A DNA stretch of 50,715 bases. Origin: Lachnospiraceae bacterium (lineage in GTDB: Bacteria; Bacillota; Clostridia; Lachnospirales; Lachnospiraceae). Of this stretch, positions 25,619-34,552 are shown in pieces. The translations under genes were made by a program, and so were the position numbers. The stretch covers positions 1 to 50,715 of the forward strand of contig JAFYAS010000063.1 in NCBI GenBank assembly GCA_017540605.1, in the 5' to 3' direction. The notes under the pieces were generated by a model that saw nothing but the letters and a program-made list of their open reading frames with translations, ran no database searches and was not told the origin of the DNA. How positions within the stretch are numbered: position 1 is the stretch's first letter; each line of letters begins with the position of its first letter.

Positions 25619-27313
25619 TTATGCCTTGTCTATAATATCTTTTACGGGGACCTCTGTTGTAGGTGAATACTTTATGGCCGCCCGTATAACATCCTCATCA
25701 ACGCCCTCTAAAGCGCGCCTTTGCTCCTGCCTCTCCTTTAGTGCCGCAGCCACCACAGGATCAATACCCTGTGCGCTTCTGATCTGTATCGGATCAAACG
25801 GCATAGTGGGCTCTATAAACAACTCCTCATGAACAGGTATCTTTCTCTCCCTAACCGGTGGAGCTATCTTCATATCGGCATCCTCTACCATCTCAGGAGT
25901 AGGAACAAATCCGGGTACAGGCGAGGCTTCATTTCCTGATGTACGATTAGTCGAAGGTTTCGGTGTTTCAAGCTCGCCGGGTTCCTCATCATACTCAGGA
26001 TCATATTCCTCGTACTCCTCTTCCTCAACACCATAAAGCATATCCTCGCCTTCCATCAGGCCGCCCACTGCCTTCTTGGCAGCTCTCTTCATAGCTTCGA
26101 TCACCGAGCTTGAAAGTGAAGGCTCTGAGTTTTTCTTGACCTCTCTCTCTAGCTGTTCGGTCACATCCGTTACTTCAACGCTTTCCCGCTCAATCTTTCC
26201 TCTGATTGGTAAGGGTTCAGGCTTAACAGAAGTCACATGGTTCTCTGCCAGATCCTCTATGATCTGTGTGGGATCCTTTTGTTCAGTATCATTCAATGCA
26301 GCTTCAGCCTCTACTAGCACTGAATTGACCTCAGAGGTTACACCACCAGGTATCTTTCTGAGCTTTTCGAACTTCTGAGTCGGAGAATCCACCATCTCAA
26401 ACGGCGATCTTGTTGCTGCCCTCTTCACATCGTCCATCACTACTGTATCGCCTGAGGCTTCTGCCTTTCTCGTCTTTTTCTTAAGGCTTTCTATCTCGGA
26501 TTTTTCCTTTAAAGCCGCTGCCACGACAGGATCGATCTCTGAATTGTCAGTGACCCTATTCTCCCAAGTCATGCTCTGTGTAATGATCTCTGATGCAATA
26601 GCTTCTTTTTTCTGCTCCTTGTCCTCTGTCTCAAATACCACAGGCTTCTTGTCTCCAAGATCGAGCTGTAGCTGATTCTTGTCCATGCTCTTATCTGAAA
26701 GCTCTTTCTTTCTTGCATGATATAGCTCATTGGACAAAAGCTTTCCTATATCCAAAATCTGCTGATAGCGCTCCTCTACCTCAATGGACTTAAGGTCTTC
26801 CATCAGTTCTTTTCTGTTGGTTGCGATCAACTCACTTTTCTTTCTGAGATCTAGCAAAGCACGATTGTAGCACTCATTTATTCCATAATAAGCATCTACT
26901 ATGACTTCCTCCATCTCTGTGAGCATCTCATCGGTATAGATCAGTGATGCAGCATATATCTCATTTGCACTGGAAAGCGAAAGCTGTTCCTCTTCGGAAA
27001 GCTCATTGAGTCTAACTGGAGATACTCCATTCTTCCGACCTGACACACGTATCCTGCTTGCAGATTTCTCAGCTTCATAGATAATGTCCTCGGCCTCTTT
27101 TTTGGCTTCATTCAATACCTTTGCACGCTTATCAGTCACATCACGGTACTGCCTAAGCTCGCTTTGCATATTGTCAGATATCTCTTTGATAACAGAAAGC
27201 ATCTCATCCTTTGATACTGTCACCTTTCCGGGCGATAATGCGTTTGACGCATTTTCTATCATCATCGCCAGAGAATCCAATAACTGTTCAGTTCTTCCCT
27301 TTTGCTGCTGCAT
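25619..27313 (-). CDS. Acidic coiled-coil cytoplasmic protein, unknown function
   Basis: This 564-residue protein was not recognised. The first 215 residues are mostly helical and charged, with long coiled-coil stretches (LNEAKKEAEDIIYEAEKSA near 68-86) that resemble DivIVA-like or ATP-synthase-stalk helices. The rest is low-complexity and acidic. A short motif, DPVVAAALKE, appears twice (near 262 and 522), both times followed by charged residues, so it may be a linear interaction motif. There is no signal peptide or membrane span. It lies between the nitroreductase and typA with gaps of 20 and 12 bp. Confidence 0.75.
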   Translation of the reverse strand: MQQQKGRTEQLLDSLAMMIENASNALSPGKVTVSKDEMLSVIKEISDNMQSELRQYRDVTDKRAKVLNEAKKEAEDIIYEAEKSASRIRVSGRKNGVSPVRLNELSEEEQLSLSSANEIYAASLIYTDEMLTEMEEVIVDAYYGINECYNRALLDLRKKSELIATNRKELMEDLKSIEVEERYQQILDIGKLLSNELYHARKKELSDKSMDKNQLQLDLGDKKPVVFETEDKEQKKEAIASEIITQSMTWENRVTDNSEIDPVVAAALKEKSEIESLKKKTRKAEASGDTVVMDDVKRAATRSPFEMVDSPTQKFEKLRKIPGGVTSEVNSVLVEAEAALNDTEQKDPTQIIEDLAENHVTSVKPEPLPIRGKIERESVEVTDVTEQLEREVKKNSEPSLSSSVIEAMKRAAKKAVGGLMEGEDMLYGVEEEEYEEYDPEYDEEPGELETPKPSTNRTSGNEASPVPGFVPTPEMVEDADMKIAPPVRERKIPVHEELFIEPTMPFDPIQIRSAQGIDPVVAAALKERQEQRRALEGVDEDVIRAAIKYSPTTEVPVKDIIDKA

Positions 27314-27333
27314 GATAAAACTCCATTCTACAA

Positions 27334-27876
27334 CTACTTATAACTTATTAACTCCGATACTTCTTTTCTTGGTGGCGCATCCGGTGCAAATACAGGATAT
27401 CCGATAGCAAGTATACAAGCTACCTTCTCTCCCTCAGGAAGAGCCACTATCTCTCCTACCTTTGTCTCATCAAACACTCCGAGGATAACAGAGCCTACGC
27501 CCTCTGCATGTGCCGCAAGACAAAATGTCTGAGTTGCAACACCTGCATCAAACATCTCCCATCTGTCTTCCTTGGAGGTTGAGTAGCTTCCATCCTTCTC
27601 ATATCCGCAGATTCCGCCCTTTATCGATACTATGACTAACTGCTTTGCTCTTCCGACTGTTTTTTGATTGAGAGCAAAATCCAACAAGCCTTCGTCACAG
27701 ATTCTCTTTATTGCTGTTTCGTCCTCTAAGAGGGTATACCTTATCACCTGTGTATTCTTCCACGATGGTGCGAATCTGGCCGTGTCAACGATCTTCTCCA
27801 CTACCTCTTTAGGTACAAGCTCCTCTTTGAATTTTCTTACGCTTCTTCTTGTTTTTAAGCATTCGATAGCCTCCAT
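27334..27876 (-). CDS. Nitroreductase-family protein
   Basis: This 180-residue FMN-dependent nitroreductase-fold protein starts at the ATG at 27876, preceded by a perfect AGGAGG at 27884-27889; a longer frame to 27951 has no such site. The N-terminus (ECLKTRRSVRKF) contacts FMN phosphate in this family. APSWKNTQ and the C-terminal LAIGYPVFAP segment are also typical. The natural substrate cannot be predicted. It is first in the run with the coiled-coil protein and typA. Confidence 0.9.
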   Translation of the reverse strand: MEAIECLKTRRSVRKFKEELVPKEVVEKIVDTARFAPSWKNTQVIRYTLLEDETAIKRICDEGLLDFALNQKTVGRAKQLVIVSIKGGICGYEKDGSYSTSKEDRWEMFDAGVATQTFCLAAHAEGVGSVILGVFDETKVGEIVALPEGEKVACILAIGYPVFAPDAPPRKEVSELISYK

Positions 27877-28093
27877 AATTAATACCTCCTTTTGAAAATT
27901 GATAACCCCACGGGCTTTTTCGCCCAAAAAAATCACAAAACATTGTACCACAAAGCAATCCTTAGTGCTATATGAAATATTAACAAGTATGCTTTGTATT
28001 TTTGTTTACAGTTTGGCACTATTATTATCCTAACGGTCTTATAACAATATATTCTCCGCAAAACCCGCTCTCGCTTGCTCAAAGAACATATTG

Positions 28094-29053
28094 TCACGAG
28101 ACCTGTGCTTTCCAGGAATTTAACAATTCCATAAGTTCAGAATAATCCTCAGTTGTCATTATCTTATTACGAAGTGCCGAGGAATGTGGATATCCATGGG
28201 TGTACCATGCAATGTGCTTACGCATTTCATGGACTGCTGAATACTCGCCTTTTATTTCTTCCATTAATTTGATGTGTCGTAATATCATTTCAACTGTTTC
28301 AGATAAGGATGGTCGTAAAGGTATAGGCTCTCCACTCATCCCAGCCTTCAATTCTCTAAACACCCAGGGATTGCCTTTGGCAGCTCTTCCTACCATGAAG
28401 GCATCGCAGCCTGTGATCTCCCTCATTCTAACTATATCCTCATAGGTACTGATATCGCCGTTGCCGATGACGGGTATGTTAACTGCTTCCTTTACCTGTC
28501 GGATGATGTCATAGTCCGCCTTACCGCTATAATATTGACTTCTCGTTCTTCCGTGTACCGCTATAAATGAGGCTCCGTTTTCCTCTGCTGCCTTTGCGAT
28601 CTCAGGAGCATTGGGACGATCATCCTCAAAGCCCTTTCTGATCTTTATGGATACGGGGACATCAACACTTTTTACGATAGCATGTACTATCTCACCAACC
28701 AGCTTTGGATTCTTCATAAGTGCGGAGCCTTCGCTATTTCCCACTATCTTTGGCACAGGGCAGCCCATATTCACATCAATAAAATCAAAGCCCATAGCCT
28801 CGACCTTCTTCGCCATATCCCCCATAAGCTCCGGCTCAGAGCCAAAGAGCTGAGCTCCTATGGGATGCTCAGACTCACGAAACTGTAATAATGGAACAGT
28901 GTTTTTATTGCCATAGTATATCGCCTTGGCGCTTACCATTTCCGTATAAAACATATCGCAGCCCATTTCCCTGCACAGCAAGCGAAATGGCAGGTCTGTA
29001 ATACCTGCCATTGGTGCCAATATGATCTTGTCCTTTATATCCAAGGTCTTCAA
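28094..29053 (-). CDS. dusB: tRNA-dihydrouridine synthase
   Basis: This 319-residue flavoenzyme reduces specific uridines in tRNA. The TIM barrel starts LAPMAGITDLPFR. VNMGCPVPKIVGN carries the catalytic cysteine (near 98), KIRKGF and HGRTRSQYY follow, and GNGDI binds FMN. The C-terminal helical tRNA-binding domain is present. It begins 6 bp after coaX ends, and the dusB-coaX pairing is common in Clostridia. Confidence 0.95.
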   Translation of the reverse strand: MKTLDIKDKIILAPMAGITDLPFRLLCREMGCDMFYTEMVSAKAIYYGNKNTVPLLQFRESEHPIGAQLFGSEPELMGDMAKKVEAMGFDFIDVNMGCPVPKIVGNSEGSALMKNPKLVGEIVHAIVKSVDVPVSIKIRKGFEDDRPNAPEIAKAAEENGASFIAVHGRTRSQYYSGKADYDIIRQVKEAVNIPVIGNGDISTYEDIVRMREITGCDAFMVGRAAKGNPWVFRELKAGMSGEPIPLRPSLSETVEMILRHIKLMEEIKGEYSAVHEMRKHIAWYTHGYPHSSALRNKIMTTEDYSELMELLNSWKAQVS

Positions 29054-29059
29054 CCGTCT

Positions 29060-29830
29060 TTACCTCTTCTGTTTGTCATATACAAGCTTAAGCCCTCTAA
29101 GGGTCAGATCAGGATCATAGAATTCTATAGCATTTGTTTCATCTGCTATGATATTGCCGAGACCTCCGGTTGCTACCACCTTCAATTCCTTTAGTCCTGT
29201 CTCTTCCTTGAACTTCTTTACTATGTATTCCGTCGAACCCACTGTGGCGTAAAAAAGTCCTGCCTGCATGCTTGTGATGGTATTCTTTGCCATGATGGTC
29301 GTAGTCTTTGTGATCTCAATCTCAGGAAGCTTTGCCGCATCTCTCCACAGAGCATTGGCTGCTGTCCTGATACCCGGTGATGTCACTCCCGCCACAAAGC
29401 TTCCGTCCTCAAGCACAAGGTCGTGAGTTGTTGCCGTTCCAAAATCTATGACCAGCACAGGTCCACCATAAAGCTCATAGGCTGCCACCGCATCAACGAT
29501 CCTATCTGCTCCAAGCTCCTTGGGATTGTCTGTCATGATCTTTATACCCGTCTTTATACCGGGGCCTACTATGATAGGTGTTACCTTTATATACTTGATG
29601 ATACCGCTTGTAAGAGAATGCATGACATTGGGAACAACCGATGCTATGATCACATCCTCTATATCCTTCACATGGATATCCTTCTTATGAAGCAGATCCA
29701 CCAAAAACAGACCATATTCATCGGAGGTCCTTGAATGCTTTGTGGTCATCCTATAGGTTCCCATAAGCTCGTCTTTATCAAATACTCCGATGGTAATATT
29801 CGTATTTCCTACGTCAAATGCCAGTAACAT
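29060..29830 (-). CDS. coaX: Type III pantothenate kinase
   Basis: This 256-residue kinase does the first step of coenzyme A synthesis. It belongs to the ASKHA fold: [15 protein letters not shown] forms the phosphate-1 motif (D5), [15 protein letters not shown] precedes the conserved DFGTATT (near 130) for ATP binding, and GVTSPGI follows. The length is typical. It lies between the DUF6145 gene (15 bp) and dusB (6 bp) on one probable transcript. Confidence 0.96.
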   Translation of the reverse strand: MLLAFDVGNTNITIGVFDKDELMGTYRMTTKHSRTSDEYGLFLVDLLHKKDIHVKDIEDVIIASVVPNVMHSLTSGIIKYIKVTPIIVGPGIKTGIKIMTDNPKELGADRIVDAVAAYELYGGPVLVIDFGTATTHDLVLEDGSFVAGVTSPGIRTAANALWRDAAKLPEIEITKTTTIMAKNTITSMQAGLFYATVGSTEYIVKKFKEETGLKELKVVATGGLGNIIADETNAIEFYDPDLTLRGLKLVYDKQKR

Positions 29831-29845
29831 ATAAACCTCCAGCTA

Positions 29846-30175
29846 TTATTCATCTTCGCCAAGGAAGAATACTCTAAAATACATCTCAAGACCTTCCAAA
29901 AGATCACGCTTATCTCTCCTAAGCTGCTTGATCTTTAGGTCGCTTCCTATATCGTCATAGAGAATGTCTCCCTCATCGCAAATAGCGTTGAAAAGGAGAT
30001 TCCCTTCCTCGTCATATTCAAGTGTAAGAATACCTCCCACATCTTCCGTAAAGAGCACACACATGATCTGTAGCTCTTTTTTTACTTGATCCGGGAGACC
30101 TGAAAAGTCCGGATTGAGATAATATTTTTGCTCATATTTTGAAGATGCACAAAGGACAACTTTTTCCTGATACAT
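29846..30175 (-). CDS. DUF6145-like small protein
   Basis: This 109-residue protein starts at the ATG at 30175; a longer frame to 30265 exists but its first 30 codons look unlike protein. The core (CASSKYEQKYYLNPDF, then LPDQVKKELQIMCVLFTEDVGGIL) resembles the DUF6145 family of Clostridia. There is no signal peptide. The acidic C-terminus ends FLGEDE. The function is unknown; it is upstream of coaX and dusB with a 15-bp gap, so it may be cotranscribed. Confidence 0.75.
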   Translation of the reverse strand: MYQEKVVLCASSKYEQKYYLNPDFSGLPDQVKKELQIMCVLFTEDVGGILTLEYDEEGNLLFNAICDEGDILYDDIGSDLKIKQLRRDKRDLLEGLEMYFRVFFLGEDE

Positions 30176-30321
30176 TGCTTTTACTTCCTCGCTTTTTTTA
30201 CTTCGCAAATGATAACATAATTTGCAAGGGCTTTCAAGACGAAAAGAAAAAAGGAAACCATTCACTTAAACACAAAACACTTGCTGTTCAGAGTGTGTCA
30301 TAATGCGACGAAGGAGGCGCA

Positions 30322-30376
30322 TTGTCAACCTTGTGCCAAATTTAAGGTTGACATTTCTGCTTTTTAGTGTTAACAT
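30322..30376 (+). promoter_or_regulatory. BirA-type operator overlapping the bioY promoter
   Basis: TTGTCAACC (30322-30330), 15 bp, then GGTTGACAT (30346-30354) matches the biotin-repressor operator form TTGTnAACC-N(14-16)-GGTTnACAA of Firmicutes, with one mismatch. The -35 box TTGACA (30348-30353) is inside the right half-site, and TAACAT (30371-30376) is the -10 box at 17 bp. Biotinylated BirA binding here would block bioY. Confidence 0.85.
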
Positions 30377-30408
30377 TTCTCAGAAATAAACAATTCGAGG
30401 TGTAAAAG

Positions 30409-30942
30409 ATGACCAGATCAAAAACATTAGACATTACAACAATAGCACTATTTGCAGCTCTTATATCTATCCTAAGCCCATTTGCTATACCGATACCGAT
30501 ATCTACGGTTCCCATATCCTTAGCAACTTTAGCACTATATATCACGGTATATATAGCCGGTACGAAAAAGGCTTTTATTTCAACTCTTATCTATCTGCTT
30601 TTAGGTCTTATCGGAATACCTGTATTTGCCGGTTTTACCGGTGGTTTCGGTAAGCTTGCCGGCCCCACAGGTGGTTTCCTCATAGGCTACCTTCCTATGG
30701 TATTGTTTATAGGACTGATCATTGATCATTTCGACAATATAGGGATAAAAATATCCGCTTATATTCTCGGAACTTTATTGCTTTATTCATTCGGCTGCCT
30801 TTGGTTTGTCTTTCTTGGAGACGGTTCTACCTTAGCCGCGGCTATTTCTCTGTGTGTACTTCCATTTATCCCCGGAGACATCGCAAAGATTGCAGTCACA
30901 TTCGCTGTTTGTCCAGCTTTAAAAAAGCGTTTAGCTCGCTAA
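30409..30942 (+). CDS. bioY: Biotin transporter substrate-binding protein BioY
   Basis: This 177-residue S-component of a biotin ECF transporter has about six membrane spans. The conserved motifs GLIGIPVFAGFTGGFGKLAGPTGG are present, of which AGPTGG is the BioY signature. No bioM or bioN lies nearby, so it would use shared ECF energising subunits or act alone. A GAGGTG ribosome site precedes the ATG. The upstream BirA-type operator points to repression when biotin is plentiful, and the biotin-dependent decarboxylase cluster in this window is a consumer. Confidence 0.95.
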   Translation: MTRSKTLDITTIALFAALISILSPFAIPIPISTVPISLATLALYITVYIAGTKKAFISTLIYLLLGLIGIPVFAGFTGGFGKLAGPTGGFLIGYLPMVLFIGLIIDHFDNIGIKISAYILGTLLLYSFGCLWFVFLGDGSTLAAAISLCVLPFIPGDIAKIAVTFAVCPALKKRLAR

Positions 30943-30965
30943 ACTCTCGTGAAAAGAAAATACTA

Positions 30966-31006
30966 AAAAAGCTTAACAGAGCACGAATTTGCTCTGCTAA
31001 GCTTTT
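30966..31006. terminator. Bidirectional terminator between bioY and the HD-GYP gene
   Basis: AAAAGCTTA-CAGAGCA and TGCTCTG-TAAGCTTTT form a long stem around CGAATT, with A and T runs on both outer sides. It serves the convergent bioY and HD-GYP genes. Confidence 0.85.
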
Positions 31007-31010
31007 ATTC

Positions 31011-32420
31011 TTATCTTTCTATAGCCTTTTGAATTCTTTCTCTCAGGTTGATATCATTATATGGCTTGATCAAATAATCAACCGCCCTTGTATCAGTGAG
31101 CTTTAAAAGCATACTTCTTTCGAATCTGTCAAATGAGAATACAAGCTTTAGATTTGGAAATGCCTTATGAAGCTGAAGTGCTATAGGCAGATTCGTGATA
31201 TCCTCATCCATATGAAGTATCAAGAGGTCAGGGATACCATTCTTCATCATATCCTTTACCAAAACCTTTATATCCGTGGCAAATTCTACCTCAAAGTCAG
31301 ACATAATGCTAGTATAATCTTCTTTTTTATCACAGATCATAACTGTCTTTTTCTCATCCGTTGACCAAAGTGCTCGTCTTGCGAATTCTTCAGCCATATC
31401 AGGCTGCTCGGTTCCCGTAACCTTTATACCGAGAGACAGATTCTTCGGAGCTGCAAGATCCAGTATACTGCCATCAAAGAGCTTGATCTTCGGACGTAGC
31501 ACGCTTTGATGGTTGTTCTCGCAAACAAAGCCCTCTCTGCCATCTGACAGTCTGACTGTCTGACCAAGGGGAAATACAGGAACAGCCTTAACAAATGATA
31601 TAACAACCTTAGGATCAAAAAGAGTTCCACTTCCACCCATCAAATATTCTATGGTCTCATTGGAAGGGAATGGCTCCTTATAGGGACGCTTTGACATCAA
31701 TGAATCATAAACATCCGCGACACGAAGAATCCTTGCAAAAAGCGGTATCTTCTCACCTGCAAGTCCATGAGGATAGCCCGTACCGTCATAGTTCTCATGA
31801 TGATACAAGGCTCCGAGCCTTACATCCTCGATAATATCCTTTCTCTCCTTCAATATCTCATAGGAAAATTCCGTATGCTTTTTAATCTCTGCAAATTCTT
31901 CCTTTGTAAGTCTTCCCGGCTTGTTAAGTATATTCTTATCAACCTTAGTCTTTCCAAGATCATGGAACAGCCCTGATTCACAGAGTCTCAAAAGGTCTGT
32001 ACTGTTAAGTCCGTAACCCTTACCGATAACAGTAGCAAGCACCGCCACATTTACGGAATGGAAGAAGGTATAATTATCAAAATCACGCATATCCTTCATA
32101 TCCATAGATATGGTTCCGTGCTTTACAATTCCAGATACGATACCCTTTGCCTCATTCCTGGTGGCATCGAAATCCATATTCTTTAAAGCATTTACCGTAC
32201 GCTTTCTCTGAACACGGTTGATGGCATCATGAATAACAAGGCCTTTAGAAAGAGCATCCTCAATATAAATACCCTGGATATTGTTCTTTCTGAGTCCCTC
32301 AATATAATGCTCATCAAGAGCCTTTGAGGAATCAAGCAACATAACCTTGTTGCCCTCATCATAAATATCCTCGGCAGGTATCATTCCAACCTTCAATTCA
32401 TCTAATTCTACAAATCTCAT
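31011..32420 (-). CDS. HD-GYP phosphodiesterase with a degenerate receiver-like domain
   Basis: This 469-residue protein has an N-terminal DUF3391-like segment (1-65) and an HD-GYP domain (about 115-280). The HD-GYP residues are H121, HD at 153-154, H182, HHENYDGTGYP at 207-217 and D236, as needed for cyclic di-GMP hydrolysis. The middle contains a PilZ-like or beta stretch (about 285-335). The C-terminus (about 358-469) looks like a response-regulator receiver, but the usual phospho-acceptor Asp is H403 (DLLILHMDED); the conserved Lys is K452 in YLIKPYND. It is therefore unlikely to be phosphorylated in the normal way. It is last in a run with the TPR and HipA-like genes (gaps 25 and 19 bp). 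Confidence 0.88.
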   Translation of the reverse strand: MRFVELDELKVGMIPAEDIYDEGNKVMLLDSSKALDEHYIEGLRKNNIQGIYIEDALSKGLVIHDAINRVQRKRTVNALKNMDFDATRNEAKGIVSGIVKHGTISMDMKDMRDFDNYTFFHSVNVAVLATVIGKGYGLNSTDLLRLCESGLFHDLGKTKVDKNILNKPGRLTKEEFAEIKKHTEFSYEILKERKDIIEDVRLGALYHHENYDGTGYPHGLAGEKIPLFARILRVADVYDSLMSKRPYKEPFPSNETIEYLMGGSGTLFDPKVVISFVKAVPVFPLGQTVRLSDGREGFVCENNHQSVLRPKIKLFDGSILDLAAPKNLSLGIKVTGTEQPDMAEEFARRALWSTDEKKTVMICDKKEDYTSIMSDFEVEFATDIKVLVKDMMKNGIPDLLILHMDEDITNLPIALQLHKAFPNLKLVFSFDRFERSMLLKLTDTRAVDYLIKPYNDINLRERIQKAIER

Positions 32421-32445
32421 ATACCTTCACCATATAGTAAAATTA

Positions 32446-33273
32446 TTATTCTGTCATTCTTGTTCTTAGAAATGTTTCGTCTTTTTTCTCATCAGCTGAT
32501 AGCTCACCGTAATCATTCATATAGTTTTGGAGCTTCTCGTAAGCTGTATTGTAATCCCTCGAATACTCATAATATACTATCTCAGCCCATCTAAGCTCCT
32601 TTTCATAGGAACCGCCTATAGAAAGGCCTGAATCGATCTTATACTTTGCTTCCTCCAAATTGCCGGTATCAAGATAATATGCAGCATACTCTGCACATAA
32701 AAAGCTATTCACCGTATCCGATGCTGTATATGCGTCATAGTAGACCTTCATATGCTCTACATCCCCCAAATGCCTATACGCACTTCCCAAATAAATATTG
32801 ATGATGTTGTACGCAGGATCGTTGATCGTCGAAAGCGCGTCTACTGTCTTTTGATAATCCCCCGCATTGTACGAAGATATTCCATCAGCAATATTCTTTA
32901 AGGTCAGAAGGTTTGGATCAGAGGAAAGCTTCCCATTGAAATCAAGCTCATCGTAAAGCTCTGCTGCCTTCTTATAATCCCCTTGTTCTAAATAAACCGC
33001 ACCTTTATAGAGTTTTATATCATCATCTATCTTTTCTCCAAACAGAGCAAATGTATCTATACCCTTGTCAAATGCCGCAATAGCGCGATCATAATACTTT
33101 TCATTGTAAAGAAGTATACCATTCACTCTGTATCGATTCTTATTGATCCAAAGTCCCGCTATAGCTGCTGCAACAAAAAACAGAATTAAAAAAATGATCA
33201 AAAATATCTTAAGTCCGGTGTGTTTTTTCTTTGTATTTTTTGATGATACTATATATATATCTTCATCAATCAT
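32446..33273 (-). CDS. Membrane-anchored TPR protein
   Basis: This 275-residue protein has one membrane span near the N-terminus (about 23-43; IFLIIFLILFFVAAAIAGLW) and an extracytoplasmic stretch of tetratricopeptide-like repeats. The repeats can be followed as GILLYNEKYYDRAIAAFDKG, YLEQGDYKKAAELYDEL and YNAGDYQKTVDALS. Proteins of this kind scaffold others, but no partner is evident. It starts 20 bp after the HipA-like gene and ends 25 bp before the HD-GYP gene. Confidence 0.83.
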   Translation of the reverse strand: MIDEDIYIVSSKNTKKKHTGLKIFLIIFLILFFVAAAIAGLWINKNRYRVNGILLYNEKYYDRAIAAFDKGIDTFALFGEKIDDDIKLYKGAVYLEQGDYKKAAELYDELDFNGKLSSDPNLLTLKNIADGISSYNAGDYQKTVDALSTINDPAYNIINIYLGSAYRHLGDVEHMKVYYDAYTASDTVNSFLCAEYAAYYLDTGNLEEAKYKIDSGLSIGGSYEKELRWAEIVYYEYSRDYNTAYEKLQNYMNDYGELSADEKKDETFLRTRMTE

Positions 33274-33292
33274 CTTATTGTCCGCCCTTTTC

Positions 33293-34411
33293 TTACGCTA
33301 TCCCGAGTATACCTCTTATCTGTCCTCTGACAGCGCTTTCTAGAAAGTCTGTTCTTTCCTTTGGTAGATTGTACTTGTCGTGAAGCTTAAGCTCCACATC
33401 CTTCAGTTCCTTAAGCTTTGCCTTCATCCTGTCAGTAGCTATAGCTTTCGCTACCGGAATAAAGTCTCCGTTTATCTTATGTCCCATCTGAGCTATATAA
33501 GGAGAATCAGGAACAAGATCCTCCTTCATGGCTCTTGAAAGCATAGCCATATTGTGATCAAATACAGGAGCAAACCGTAGCACCTTGTTGGTATCATTGT
33601 CTACGATAAAACCGAAATTCCCAAAATGCCTGTCCGGATTAAATATCACCGCATCAAGCACTATCATATCCCTGAATTCATCTGAAAAGCCAAAGGGTTC
33701 AAGAAAGGCTATCACATCCTTTATCCGATATATCTTTTCAGGATTCAAATATTTGTAGATAGGAACAAATCCTTCGTTCTCAGTAGTAAACATCCGACAC
33801 TTTGAAACAAGACTTCCTTTGAACTTCACCAGATCATATGTCACATAGGAAGCGCATAGTGCAGAGGAAAACTGAGTTGCATAAAACTCAGAATATGCCT
33901 CAAGTCCCGCATTGGCAAAGCCGGAACTGCTTTTTTTGTATAAATATATCCCATCCTCTTCTCTGATCCAACACTTTTCAAATGAACCCTCTGAAGTAAA
34001 TTCCGGAGATGTGGTTGATAGCTTAAGTCCCTTCAATCCTCTGTCAAATGCAGTCTTTGATACTACATCAGTAAACTCATTGTTATAAAGATTAACCTTT
34101 TCCCATGTAAGAGGTGAATCACAAGACTTAACCCATAATGAGTCATTCAAACTAAGGGCATGTGTAACCTCAACAAAGCCAAGGATATTGTCAATCTGCC
34201 ATTCCTTGATCCATTTCTTTAGATGTTCCTTATGCTTAGCATAATTTCTAAAATTGATCCATGTATAAATATCTGCAAATCTCGGTGGAAAACTTTCCTT
34301 GTCACAATACTTCTCAATCTCATGACATTCATATTCACCGGTTGCAATATCCTCTTCGATATCGAACATCATCAGTTTTCTATTTTTATTCATAAGATAA
34401 TACTTACCCAT
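33293..34411 (-). CDS. HipA-like protein kinase, orphan
   Basis: This 372-residue protein resembles the C-terminal kinase domain of HipA. A Gly/Ser loop is at 133-148 (TTSPEFTSEGSFEKCW) and an ATP lysine is likely K159. The catalytic loop FNPDRHFGN gives D260 and N265, and the metal Asp is D285 in APVFDH. HipA kinases phosphorylate tRNA synthetases or other proteins and cause growth arrest. No HipB antitoxin or HipS precedes it, so a toxin role is uncertain. The start at 34411 is preferred over 34420, because GAGGA lies 8 nt before it. It heads the run with the TPR and HD-GYP genes. Confidence 0.8.
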   Translation of the reverse strand: MGKYYLMNKNRKLMMFDIEEDIATGEYECHEIEKYCDKESFPPRFADIYTWINFRNYAKHKEHLKKWIKEWQIDNILGFVEVTHALSLNDSLWVKSCDSPLTWEKVNLYNNEFTDVVSKTAFDRGLKGLKLSTTSPEFTSEGSFEKCWIREEDGIYLYKKSSSGFANAGLEAYSEFYATQFSSALCASYVTYDLVKFKGSLVSKCRMFTTENEGFVPIYKYLNPEKIYRIKDVIAFLEPFGFSDEFRDMIVLDAVIFNPDRHFGNFGFIVDNDTNKVLRFAPVFDHNMAMLSRAMKEDLVPDSPYIAQMGHKINGDFIPVAKAIATDRMKAKLKELKDVELKLHDKYNLPKERTDFLESAVRGQIRGILGIA

Positions 34412-34492
34412 ATGAACCATCCTCTAAACACTTAAGTCTATCTTACCCTATTAAGCCCTTTTAGTCAAGAAAATCAAGGCTTTTTAAGCACT

Positions 34493-34531
34493 AAAAAAGC
34501 CGATATCCAAGCATTAGGATACCGACTTTTT
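34493..34531. terminator. Terminator between the secreted repeat protein and HipA-like genes
   Basis: AAAAAGCCGATATCC pairs, with two wobbles, with GGATACCGACTTTTT around an 8-nt loop. The A and T runs let it work on both strands. It lies just past the stop at 34553. Confidence 0.75.
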
Positions 34532-34552
34532 GTTATAACCATTTATAATGTT

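Noticed and set aside
27877..28093. Riboswitch in the 217-bp leader of the nitroreductase gene
   Set aside because: Only one short hairpin (GGGC, loop GAAAAA, GCCC) is seen near 27915-27930; it lacks the FMN or preQ1 consensus features.
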